Origin: Protaetiibacter mangrovi
GTDB lineage: Bacteria > Actinomycetota > Actinomycetes > Actinomycetales > Microbacteriaceae
NCBI RefSeq assembly: GCF_024752305.1
Contig: NZ_JANTHX010000001.1
Span: forward strand, 1-53,793
Reading direction: 5' to 3'
DNA length: 53,793 nucleotides
The notes under the pieces were generated by a model. The model ran no database searches. It saw only the letters and a list, made by a program, of their open reading frames with translations, and was not told the DNA's origin. Position 1 is the stretch's first letter. The number at the start of each line of letters is the position of its first letter. A program made the translations under genes and the position numbers. Positions 27,703-37,002 of this stretch are shown here, in pieces.

Positions 27703-29831
27703 CCACCGCATTCGACCTCCCCGACCGCCTCCGCGCGAAGGCGGACCCGGCCCTCGTGGCCGACGACGAGCGACGCTTCGCGGCCATCGCGGCGGCCGTC
27801 GCACGGCAGACGGCGGAGCTCGAGCAGCGTCTCGCCGAGGCGAGGCTCCGCGTCGGCGACAACAACCAGGAGGTGCTGGAGCGCGATCTCGAGGTGCACG
27901 AGCTGGCCGCGCGCCTGCGGTTGCTGCGCCGGTTCGGGCTGGACGTCTGCCTCGGCCGCATGGTCGCGGCAGACGGATCGGAACCCGTGTACGTGGGACG
28001 GCTCAGCCTCGCGGACGCCGACGGCACCCGCCTGCTCGTCGACTGGCGGGCTCCGGCGGCGGAGCCGTTCTTCGCCGCGACCCACGCCGACCCGATGGGT
28101 CTCGCGAGTCGGCGCCGCTACCGCTGGACGCGCGGCCGGGTGACGGACTACTGGGACGAGGTGTTCACGGCCGACGCCCTCGAGCACCACGCGGCCCTCG
28201 ACGACCAGTCGGCCTTCATCGCGAGCCTCGGCGCCAGCCGCTCGCCGCAGATGCGCGACGTGCTCGCGACCATCCAGGCCGACCAGGACGCCATCATCCG
28301 CGCCTCGTCGCGCGGACCGCTCGTGGTCGACGGGGGTCCCGGCACCGGCAAGACGGTCGTCGCGCTGCATCGCACCGCCTACCTGCTCTACGCCGACCCG
28401 CGGCTCGGGCACCGGCGAGGCGGTGTGCTCTTCGTCGGCCCGCACGAGCCGTACCTCTCCTACGTCGCGGACGTGCTCCCGAGCCTCGGCGAGGAGGGGG
28501 TGCAGACCTGCACCGTGCGCGACCTGGTGCCCGAGGGGGCGACGGCCGCGGACGAGGTCGACCCCGAGACGGCCCGGCTCAAGCAGGATGCGCGACTGCT
28601 CGAGGCGGTCGAGAACGCCGTGCGCGGCTACGAGCACCGCCCCGTGGACGACCTCGCCGTGCAGACGCCCTGGGGCGTCGCGGTGCTCGGCCCGCAGGAG
28701 TGGGCGGAGGCGTTCGACGCCGCCGAGCCGGACGTGTCGCACAACGCCGCGCGGGCGCAGGTCTGGGAGACCCTCCTCGAGATCCTGGCCGACCAGTTCG
28801 ACCCCGAGACCGCCCCGGCCCGCCTGCTGCGCCGCGCCCTCGCCCAGAACGGCGAGCTGACGAGCCGGTTCTCCCGCGCCTGGCCGCTGCTCGATCCGGC
28901 CGGCGTGGTGGCCGATCTGTGGACCGTGCCCGCCTACCTCCGGCTCTGCGCCCCCTGGCTCGACGACGCGCAGCTGCGCGCGCTCACGCGGGTCGACGGC
29001 CGCGCGTGGACCACGGCCGACCTGCCGTTCCTCGACGCCGCGCGTCAGCGGATCGGGGATCCGGAGATCGCCCGGGTGGCTCGTCGCCGCGCCGCGGCCC
29101 TCGCATCCGAGAAGGAGGTGCGCGATCGGGTGATCGAGGAGCTGCTCGCCGGCGAGGACGACTACGAGGGCGAGGTGCAGGCGCTGCGACAGGAACCGTT
29201 CGCCGAGCGCCTGATCGACGAGGACGCGCTGCCGTCGCTGCGCCCGGACGAGCTCGCCGGCCCCTACGCGCACCTCGTCGTCGACGAGGCGCAGGAGCTC
29301 ACCGACGCCGAGTGGACGATGCTGCTGCGGCGGGTGCCGTCGCGCAGCCTCACGATCGTCGGCGATCGCGCGCAGGCCCGACACGGATTCCGCGACAGCT
29401 GGGAGGCGCGCCTGTCGCGTGTCGGTCTCCACGACGTGCGGATCGCGACCCTCACCGTGAACTACCGCACGCCCGAAGAGGTGATGGCCGAGGCCGAGCC
29501 GGTCATCCGCGCCGTGATCCCGGACGCGAACGTGCCGGTCGCGATCCGCCGCAGCGGCATCCCGGTGGTGCACCTGCCGCGCTCCGAGCGCGACGCGGTC
29601 GTCGACCGCTGGCTCGCCGACCACGACGAAGGCATCGCCTGCGTCATCGGCGATCCGGACTTCGAACCGCGACCGCGCGTCCGCTCGCTCAGCCCCGCGC
29701 TCGCGAAGGGCCTCGAGTTCGACCTCGTCGTGCTCGTGGACCCCGAGGGCTGGGGCGACGGGACGGAGGCCTCGGTCGACCGCTACGTCGCCATGACCCG
29801 TGCGACGCGGGAACTCGTGATCCTGAGCTAG
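27699..29831 (+). CDS. helR: HelR-type RNA polymerase recycling ATPase (UvrD/HelD-like)
   Basis: A 710-aa superfamily 1 ATPase without nuclease domains. The N-terminal coiled coil (about 20-75) is followed by LLVDWRAPAAEPFFAATHAD, a hallmark of HelD/HelR. The Walker A motif GGPGTGKT is at about 211-218, Walker B LVVDEAQELTDAEW at about 525-538, NYRTPEEVMAEAEPVIRA follows, and the end is VDRYVAMTRATRELVIL. HelR proteins in Streptomyces and Mycobacterium abscessus pull rifamycin-stalled RNA polymerase off DNA and give tolerance. The GTG start has GGAG 5 nt upstream. It converges on the Rv2175c-like gene with a 4-nt overlap. Confidence 0.88.
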   Translation: MTTAFDLPDRLRAKADPALVADDERRFAAIAAAVARQTAELEQRLAEARLRVGDNNQEVLERDLEVHELAARLRLLRRFGLDVCLGRMVAADGSEPVYVGRLSLADADGTRLLVDWRAPAAEPFFAATHADPMGLASRRRYRWTRGRVTDYWDEVFTADALEHHAALDDQSAFIASLGASRSPQMRDVLATIQADQDAIIRASSRGPLVVDGGPGTGKTVVALHRTAYLLYADPRLGHRRGGVLFVGPHEPYLSYVADVLPSLGEEGVQTCTVRDLVPEGATAADEVDPETARLKQDARLLEAVENAVRGYEHRPVDDLAVQTPWGVAVLGPQEWAEAFDAAEPDVSHNAARAQVWETLLEILADQFDPETAPARLLRRALAQNGELTSRFSRAWPLLDPAGVVADLWTVPAYLRLCAPWLDDAQLRALTRVDGRAWTTADLPFLDAARQRIGDPEIARVARRRAAALASEKEVRDRVIEELLAGEDDYEGEVQALRQEPFAERLIDEDALPSLRPDELAGPYAHLVVDEAQELTDAEWTMLLRRVPSRSLTIVGDRAQARHGFRDSWEARLSRVGLHDVRIATLTVNYRTPEEVMAEAEPVIRAVIPDANVPVAIRRSGIPVVHLPRSERDAVVDRWLADHDEGIACVIGDPDFEPRPRVRSLSPALAKGLEFDLVVLVDPEGWGDGTEASVDRYVAMTRATRELVILS

Positions 29832-30166
29832 AACGCGAGCGCCTGGGCGACCCGTCGCACCTCGGCCTTGCGCCCGGCCCGCAGCGCGGCGATAGGACTG
29901 ACTCCGAGGCTGTCGTCGACGCCGGTGAGCCAGTGCATGGCCTCCTCGTCGCTGTAGCCGGAGTCGGCGAGCAGCATGAGCGTGCCGCGCAGCTCGTGCA
30001 GCGGCTCGCCGTCCTTGAGGAAGTCGGCCGGCACCCGCAGCACGCCGTCGACCCGGATCGCGAGGAGGTGCCGGTCCTCGATCAGCCGATGCACCTTGCT
30101 GGGCGAGATGCCGAGCAGTTCGACGAGGTCGGGCATGCTGAGCCACCCGGCGGCGGGATCTGTCAC
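29828..30166 (-). CDS. Rv2175c-like winged-helix DNA-binding protein
   Basis: A protein of about 112 aa from a GTG at 30166; the frame is open to an ATG at 30223 (131 aa). It carries an N-terminal helix-turn-helix (WLSMPDLVELLGISPSKVHR) and a C-terminal domain ending SPIAALRAGRKAEVRRVAQA, LAF. This matches the Rv2175c family, a DNA-binding protein phosphorylated by PknL in M. tuberculosis. A PASTA kinase gene lies 1.5 kb away, supporting that link. The shorter start fits the family's conserved core better; neither start has a strong Shine-Dalgarno. Confidence 0.85.
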   Translation of the reverse strand: MTDPAAGWLSMPDLVELLGISPSKVHRLIEDRHLLAIRVDGVLRVPADFLKDGEPLHELRGTLMLLADSGYSDEEAMHWLTGVDDSLGVSPIAALRAGRKAEVRRVAQALAF

Positions 30167-30212
30167 GTCTCTAGCGTGCACGACCGGCACCTCCGAACCG
30201 CAGTCGCGAAAT

Positions 30213-30286
30213 GTTACGAACATGTGAACTCAAATAACACCAGTCACGGTAATTGACACTGTTAAACATCTGTGACACGTTATCCC
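30213..30286. promoter_or_regulatory. LysM gene upstream region with TTGACA and repeated GTNAC elements
   Basis: TTGACA at 30253-30258 is a good -35 for the plus-strand gene, though the matching -10 is weak. The AT-richer stretch holds several GTNAC-like half-sites: GTTAC at 30213, GTGAAC at 30224, GTCAC at 30242 and GTGAC at 30272. Such repeats resemble MtrA sites at actinobacterial muralytic genes. This reading is inference. Confidence 0.4.
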
Positions 30287-30331
30287 GGAACCGGTGATGC
30301 CCCCGGGGCCGGAGGGGAAGGCAGGACGGCG

Positions 30332-31669
30332 ATGCAGCAGGAGCAGCAGACGGGTGATCTCGCCCGTGCGGTGTTCGCAGGGCTCACGCCCACTCAGGTG
30401 ATCCCCGCGCGCCCGGTGCGCGACGCCGGCACCTCGTCGGCGCTGACCAAGAGCATGATGGCGACCATGCCCCTCGTGCTCGCGGGGACGCTCGCCGTCA
30501 CGGGTGCCGTCGCCCCCGTGAACGCCTCCCCGTCCGTCGAGCGCAAGCCCGAGAAGCCCAAGACCAGTTTCGGCAGCACCGTGCGCGCGGTGGTGTCGGC
30601 CGCATCGACCGCGACGGCGTCCGCCGCCCAGACCGCCGCGCCCTCCACCTACACCGTCAAGGCCGGCGACACCGTCTCGTCGATCGCGGGGCGCTACGGC
30701 CTGGCGACCGCGAGCGTGCTCGCCCTCAACGGCCTCGGCTGGAAGTCGCTCATCTTCCCCGGCCAGGTGCTCAAGCTCACCGGCGGCGCCGTCGCCCCCA
30801 GCACCGGCACCTCGACGAACGCCACCACGGGCGGCCGCTACACGATCCAGAAGGGCGACACGATCAGCAGGATCGCGGCGAGGTTCGGCGTCTCGACCCA
30901 GGCTGTGTTGACCGCGAACGGCCTCGGCTGGTCGAGCATCATCTACCCCGGCCAGACCATCGCGATCCCCGGCACCGTCCTCGCCGCCGACAACGTCTCG
31001 TCGGTCACCCCGATCACGCCCGCGCCGACGGCGTCGGCGCCGGAACCGACCACGCCCGTGGTGTCGGCACCCGCGCCCGTGCTGAACACGAGCTACCTCA
31101 TCAAGTCGGGCGACACGCTCTCGTCGATCGCGCGGACGTTCGGCGTCAGCATCCAGGCCCTGCTCGACGCGAACGGCCTCGGCTGGTCGAGCATCATCTA
31201 CGCGGGGCGCACTCTCACGATCCCCGGGGTCAACGTCGTCCAGGACGGCTCCACCGTCACGCCCCTCACCGCCGAGATGGCCGCGAACGCGTCGATCATC
31301 ATCCAGGTCGGACGCGAGCTCGGCGTCCCCGACCGCGGCATCGTGATCGCCCTCGCCGCCGCCATGCAGGAGTCGAGCCTGCGCAACATCGACTACGGCG
31401 ACCGCGACTCGCTCGGGCTCTTCCAGCAGCGTCCGAGCACCGGCTGGGGCACGCCGGATCAGATCCTCAACGCCTCGCACGCCGCCCGGCTGTTCTACGG
31501 GGGGCCGTCGAACCCGAACAAGGGCAAGACGCGGGGCCTGCTCGACATCGCCGGCTGGCAGTCGATGAGCCTCACCCAGGCTGCCCAGGCCGTGCAGATC
31601 TCCGCCTACCCGAACGCCTACGCCAAGTGGGAGACGAGCGCGACCTCGTGGCTGGCGCAACTGGGCTGA
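30332..31669 (+). CDS. LysM peptidoglycan-binding protein with lytic-transglycosylase-like domain
   Basis: A 445-aa exported protein. A membrane segment near residues 45-65 (MATMPLVLAGTLAVTGAVAP) is a signal peptide or anchor. Three LysM repeats follow at about 108-152, 169-212 and 252-297 (YTVKAGDTVSSIAGRYGL, YTIQKGDTISRIAARFGV, YLIKSGDTLSSIARTFGV). The C-terminal domain has ALAAAMQESSLRNIDYGD, with a Glu placed like a lysozyme or transglycosylase catalytic residue, and SLGLFQQRPSTGWGT. It probably binds and cuts peptidoglycan. The ATG at 30332 with upstream AGGA is preferred to a GTG at 30272. Confidence 0.87.
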   Translation: MQQEQQTGDLARAVFAGLTPTQVIPARPVRDAGTSSALTKSMMATMPLVLAGTLAVTGAVAPVNASPSVERKPEKPKTSFGSTVRAVVSAASTATASAAQTAAPSTYTVKAGDTVSSIAGRYGLATASVLALNGLGWKSLIFPGQVLKLTGGAVAPSTGTSTNATTGGRYTIQKGDTISRIAARFGVSTQAVLTANGLGWSSIIYPGQTIAIPGTVLAADNVSSVTPITPAPTASAPEPTTPVVSAPAPVLNTSYLIKSGDTLSSIARTFGVSIQALLDANGLGWSSIIYAGRTLTIPGVNVVQDGSTVTPLTAEMAANASIIIQVGRELGVPDRGIVIALAAAMQESSLRNIDYGDRDSLGLFQQRPSTGWGTPDQILNASHAARLFYGGPSNPNKGKTRGLLDIAGWQSMSLTQAAQAVQISAYPNAYAKWETSATSWLAQLG

Positions 31670-31731
31670 CCGAGCCGCTCGCGACGGTTCCCGAGGCCGC
31701 GTGGCGGCCCGGGGGCGACGACGCGCTCTCC

Positions 31732-31737
31732 TACACT
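31732..31737 (+). promoter_or_regulatory. -10 box of the PASTA kinase gene (TACACT)
   Basis: TACACT ends 6 nt before the GTG start, the leaderless geometry seen repeatedly here. A 6-bp GGCCGC/GCGGCC hairpin at 31695-31709 just upstream may end the LysM transcript. Confidence 0.5.
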
Positions 31738-31743
31738 CGAAAG

Positions 31744-33678
<1,935 letters not shown>

Positions 33679-33696
33679 GCCGTGCGCCGCGCGGAC

Positions 33697-35067
33697 TCAG
33701 CGCGCCGAGAGCTCCTCGGCGACGAGGAACGCGAGCTCCAGCGACTGCATGTGGTTCAGGCGCGGGTCGCACAGCGACTCGTACTTCGTGGCGAGGGTCG
33801 CCTCGTCGATCATCTCGGACCCGCCCAGGCACTCGGTCACGTCGTCGCCCGTGAGCTCGACGTGGATGCCACCGGGGTGCGTGCCGGCCGCCCGGTGCGC
33901 CTCGAAGAAGCCGCGCACCTCGTCGACCACGTCGTCGAAGCGCCGCGTCTTGTAGCCGGTCGGCGTCGTGATGCCGTTGCCGTGCATCGGGTCGGTGACC
34001 CACAGCGGCGTCGCCTCCATCTTCCGGATCGCCTCCAGCAGCGGCGGCAGGGCGTCGCGGATCCTCCCCGCGCCCATCCGGGTGATGAAGGTGAGGCGGC
34101 CCGGCTCGCGCTCGGGGTCGAGCTTGTCGATCAGCCGCTCCATCGTGGCGACATCGGTCGTCGGACCGAGCTTGATGCCGATGGGGTTGCGGATGCGCGA
34201 GAAGTAGTCGATGTGCGCGCCGTCGAGGTCGCGGGTGCGCTCCCCGACCCACAGGAAGTGGGCCGAGGTGTTCACGGGCGTGCCGTTGCGCGAGTCGATG
34301 CGGGTCATCGGCCGCTCGTAGTCCATGAGCAGGCCCTCGTGCGAGGTGTAGAACTCGACGCGCTTCAGCTCGTCGAAGTCGGCGCCCGCCGCCTCCATGA
34401 AGCGCACGGCGCGGTCGATCTCCTTCGCCAGGCCTTCGTAGCGCTGGTTCGCCGGGTTCTGCGCGAAGCCCTTGTTCCAGGAGTGCACCTGGCGCAGGTC
34501 GGCGAATCCGCCCTGGGTGAAGGCGCGGATGAGGTTCAGCGTCGACGCGGCGGTGTGGTAGCCCTGCACGAGCCGCTTCGGGTCGGCCTGCCGGGACTCG
34601 GGCGTGAAGTCGTAGCCGTTGACGATGTCGCCGCGGTAGGCGGGCAGGGTGACGTCTCCGCGCGTCTCGAAGTCGCTCGAGCGGGGCTTGGCGAACTGGC
34701 CCGCCATCCGGCCCATCTTCACGATCGGCATCGAGGCGCCGTAGGTGAGCACCACGGCCATCTGCAGGATGGTCTTGACCCGGTTGCGGATCTGCTCGGC
34801 CGTGGCGCCGGCGAAGGTCTCGGCGCAGTCCCCGCCCTGCAGCAGGAACGACTCGCCGCGCGCGGCGCGTGCCAGGCGGTCGCGCAGGATGTCGATCTCT
34901 CCGGCGAAGACGAGCGGCGGCAGGCCGGCGATCTCGGCGGAGGCCGCGGCCACCGCCTCCGGGTCGGACCACTCCGGCTGCTGCTTGATCGGCAGCTCCC
35001 GCCAATAGTCGAGACCGGCGATCACGGCGGGATCTGCCTGCACGACGGGCTCGGTCGGGTCTACCAC
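33697..35067 (-). CDS. aroG: Class II 3-deoxy-7-phosphoheptulonate synthase
   Basis: A 456-aa DAHP synthase of the plant/actinobacterial type II family. It condenses phosphoenolpyruvate with erythrose 4-phosphate to start the shikimate pathway. Conserved blocks include FLLQGGDCAETFAG with the metal-binding Cys, MGRMAGQFAKPRSS, YHTAASTLNLIRAF, VGERTRDLDGAHIDY, PIGIKLGPTT and GIHVELTGDDVTECLGG. The GTG at 35067 has AGAGGAA about 9 nt upstream. It converges on the kinase gene (18-nt gap), as pknL and aroG do in mycobacteria. Confidence 0.97.
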   Translation of the reverse strand: MVDPTEPVVQADPAVIAGLDYWRELPIKQQPEWSDPEAVAAASAEIAGLPPLVFAGEIDILRDRLARAARGESFLLQGGDCAETFAGATAEQIRNRVKTILQMAVVLTYGASMPIVKMGRMAGQFAKPRSSDFETRGDVTLPAYRGDIVNGYDFTPESRQADPKRLVQGYHTAASTLNLIRAFTQGGFADLRQVHSWNKGFAQNPANQRYEGLAKEIDRAVRFMEAAGADFDELKRVEFYTSHEGLLMDYERPMTRIDSRNGTPVNTSAHFLWVGERTRDLDGAHIDYFSRIRNPIGIKLGPTTDVATMERLIDKLDPEREPGRLTFITRMGAGRIRDALPPLLEAIRKMEATPLWVTDPMHGNGITTPTGYKTRRFDDVVDEVRGFFEAHRAAGTHPGGIHVELTGDDVTECLGGSEMIDEATLATKYESLCDPRLNHMQSLELAFLVAEELSAR

Positions 35068-35104
35068 GGGAGGTTCCTCTGGTTCGGGGTGATCGGATGC
35101 GGGG

Positions 35105-35127
35105 CGACTGCCCAGCAGTCGAGCCTA
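35105..35127 (-). promoter_or_regulatory. Promoter and 5' hairpin of the DAHP synthase gene
   Basis: TAGGCT at 35127-35122 (minus strand) is a likely -10. A perfect 7-bp hairpin, CGACTGC at 35105-35111 with GCAGTCG at 35115-35121 and a 3-nt loop, lies right after it and would form at the very 5' end of the transcript. No aromatic-residue leader peptide was found. Confidence 0.45.
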
Positions 35128-35161
35128 TCCGAGCATCGATCACGCCGCCGACGCGGGCTGC

Positions 35162-35854
35162 TCACGCGGCGGGCTTGGCCTGCGGTCGTCCCTTGACGCT
35201 CGACGCGTAGACGTCGACGTACTCCTGCCCACCGAGATGCGCGAGCTCGTACATGATCTCGTCGGTGATGGAACGCAGCACGAAGCGGTCGCCCTCCATG
35301 CCGGCGAAACGCGAGAAGTCGAGCGGCTCGCCGAACACGATGCCGACGCGGCGCACCTTGGGGATCTTCGTGCCGACGGGCATGACCTTCTCGGTGTCGA
35401 TCATCGCGACCGGGACCACCGGGACCCCCGCCTCGAGCACCATGCGCGCGATGCCCGTGCGTCCGCGGTACAGCCGTCCGTCGTGGCTGCGGGTGCCCTC
35501 CGGGTAGATGCCGAGCCATCCGCCCGCCGACAGGTGGTCGAGGCCGGTGTTGAGGGACGCCTCCGACGCCTTGCCGCCCGAGCGGTCGATCGGCAGCTGA
35601 CCGACGGCGAGGAAGAACCACCGCACGATGCGACCCCGGATGCCGCGGCCGGTGAAGTACTCGCTCTTGGCCAGGAACCGGATCTGCCGGTCGACGACGA
35701 GCGGCAGGAAGATCGAGTCCATGAACGAGAGGTGATTGCTCGCGAAGATCACGGCGCCCTTCGGGGGCACGTTGTCGTAGCCGCGCACCCAGGGCCGGAA
35801 CACCGAGAGCAGGAAGGGTCCGACGATGAAGTTCTTCAGGAACAGATAGAACAC
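35162..35854 (-). CDS. PlsC-type 1-acylglycerol-3-phosphate acyltransferase
   Basis: A 230-aa membrane-associated acyltransferase. The HX4D catalytic motif is in FASNHLSFMDSIFLPLVV, and the substrate-phosphate motif is YPEGTRSHDGRLYRGRTG. An N-terminal hydrophobic stretch (LFLKNFIVGPFLLSVF) anchors it. The family acylates lysophosphatidic acid to phosphatidic acid; mycobacterial Rv2182c occupies the same relative place near aroG. The GTG start at 35854 has AAGGAG 7 nt upstream. It lies 64 nt after the glucokinase gene on the same strand. Confidence 0.92.
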   Translation of the reverse strand: MFYLFLKNFIVGPFLLSVFRPWVRGYDNVPPKGAVIFASNHLSFMDSIFLPLVVDRQIRFLAKSEYFTGRGIRGRIVRWFFLAVGQLPIDRSGGKASEASLNTGLDHLSAGGWLGIYPEGTRSHDGRLYRGRTGIARMVLEAGVPVVPVAMIDTEKVMPVGTKIPKVRRVGIVFGEPLDFSRFAGMEGDRFVLRSITDEIMYELAHLGGQEYVDVYASSVKGRPQAKPAA

Positions 35855-35918
35855 CGACGCACTCCTTCCGCCGATCCGGGTCCGGACACGAGTCTAGGAG
35901 CGCCGGATGCCGTGCCCG

Positions 35919-36875
35919 TCATGCGCTCCGGGTGGACGCGTGCAGGCGGGCGATGTCCGCCGCGCCGACGACGCCCGCGTCGTTCACGAGCTCCGCGGTG
36001 GCGAAGGTCGGCTCGGGGTGGAATCCGCGTGCCGGCAGATGGGCGAGATAGGCCTCGCGGATGGGCTCGAGCAGCAGCTCCCCCGCCGCCGCCACGCCAC
36101 CGCCGAACACGAACACCTCCGGGTCGAGCACGGCGCTGAGCGACGCCGCCGCCTGCCCGAGCCAGCCGCCGAGCTCGCGCAGCGCGTAGAGCGCGCCCGG
36201 GTCCTCCGCAACGATCAGGTCGTAGACGAGGTGGCCGTCGAGCTCGCCGTGCTCCTCGCGGGCCGCGGCGAGGGCCTGCCCGATTCCGCGCTGATCGGCG
36301 ATCTCGCCGGCGAAGCGCAGCAGCGCGCGTCCGGAACCGTACTGCTCGATGCAGCCGCGCTGACCGCAGCCGCACGGCAGGCCGCCCGGCACGACGCGCA
36401 TGTGCCCGATCTCGGCCGCCGCGCCGAAGCCGCCGCGCAGCAGGCGTCCGTCGGCGACGATCGCGCCGCCCACGCCCGTTCCGATGGTCAGCAGCGTCAT
36501 GTCGCGGTAGCCGCGCCCCGCTCCGAACCGGTACTCCGCCCACCCCGCGGCGTTGGCGTCGTTGTCGATCGTGATGTCGAGTCCGGGCAGCCGCGCCGAG
36601 AGGTCGGCGCGCAGCGGCTCGCTGCGCCACGGGATGTTCGGCGTGTAGTAGACGGTCGACTGCGCGGCGTCGATGAACCCCGGCGCGGCGACGCCCACGG
36701 CGGAGACCTGCTCGGACGATCGCAGGCTCTCCACGACCTCCACCACCGCCTGGATGATGGCTCCCCCGTCGCCCGCGGGGGTGGGGCGACGCTCCTGCCG
36801 GATGATCGCGCCGTCCTCGGCGACGAGGCCGCCCGCGATCTTCGTCCCGCCGATGTCGATTCCGATGGCATGCAC
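35919..36875 (-). CDS. ROK-family glucokinase
   Basis: A 318-aa sugar kinase. The phosphate loop is HAIGIDIGGTKIAGGL, and the sugar-binding and catalytic NDANAAGWAEYRFGAGRGYR and LTIGTGVGGAIV follow. The zinc site and ROK signature are in PCGCGQRGCIEQYGSGRALL (CXCX4C). It lacks a helix-turn-helix, so it is a kinase rather than a regulator. It most likely phosphorylates glucose with ATP. The GTG start at 36875 lies 8 nt after TAGACT at 36889-36884, indicating a leaderless transcript. Confidence 0.92.
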   Translation of the reverse strand: MHAIGIDIGGTKIAGGLVAEDGAIIRQERRPTPAGDGGAIIQAVVEVVESLRSSEQVSAVGVAAPGFIDAAQSTVYYTPNIPWRSEPLRADLSARLPGLDITIDNDANAAGWAEYRFGAGRGYRDMTLLTIGTGVGGAIVADGRLLRGGFGAAAEIGHMRVVPGGLPCGCGQRGCIEQYGSGRALLRFAGEIADQRGIGQALAAAREEHGELDGHLVYDLIVAEDPGALYALRELGGWLGQAAASLSAVLDPEVFVFGGGVAAAGELLLEPIREAYLAHLPARGFHPEPTFATAELVNDAGVVGAADIARLHASTRSA

Positions 36876-36883
36876 GAGCCACG

Positions 36884-36889
36884 AGTCTA
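36884..36889 (-). promoter_or_regulatory. -10 box of the glucokinase gene (TAGACT)
   Basis: TAGACT on the minus strand ends 8 nt before the GTG start. No Shine-Dalgarno is present in the short interval. Confidence 0.5.
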
Positions 36890-37002
36890 GCCAGCCGCCG
36901 CGCCGCACCCCCGAAGCGGGGCGTGCGGGCGGCGCTGACGGGGGACGCACCGGGTTACAGTTGATCCAACGCCCGACCCTCTCCGGTACCGAAGGAGCTG
37001 CC

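Noticed and set aside
30224-30331. c-di-AMP (ydaO-type) riboswitch before the LysM gene
   Set aside because: Such switches precede many actinobacterial wall hydrolase genes, but the available 108 bases are short and I cannot build the expected multi-helix core.
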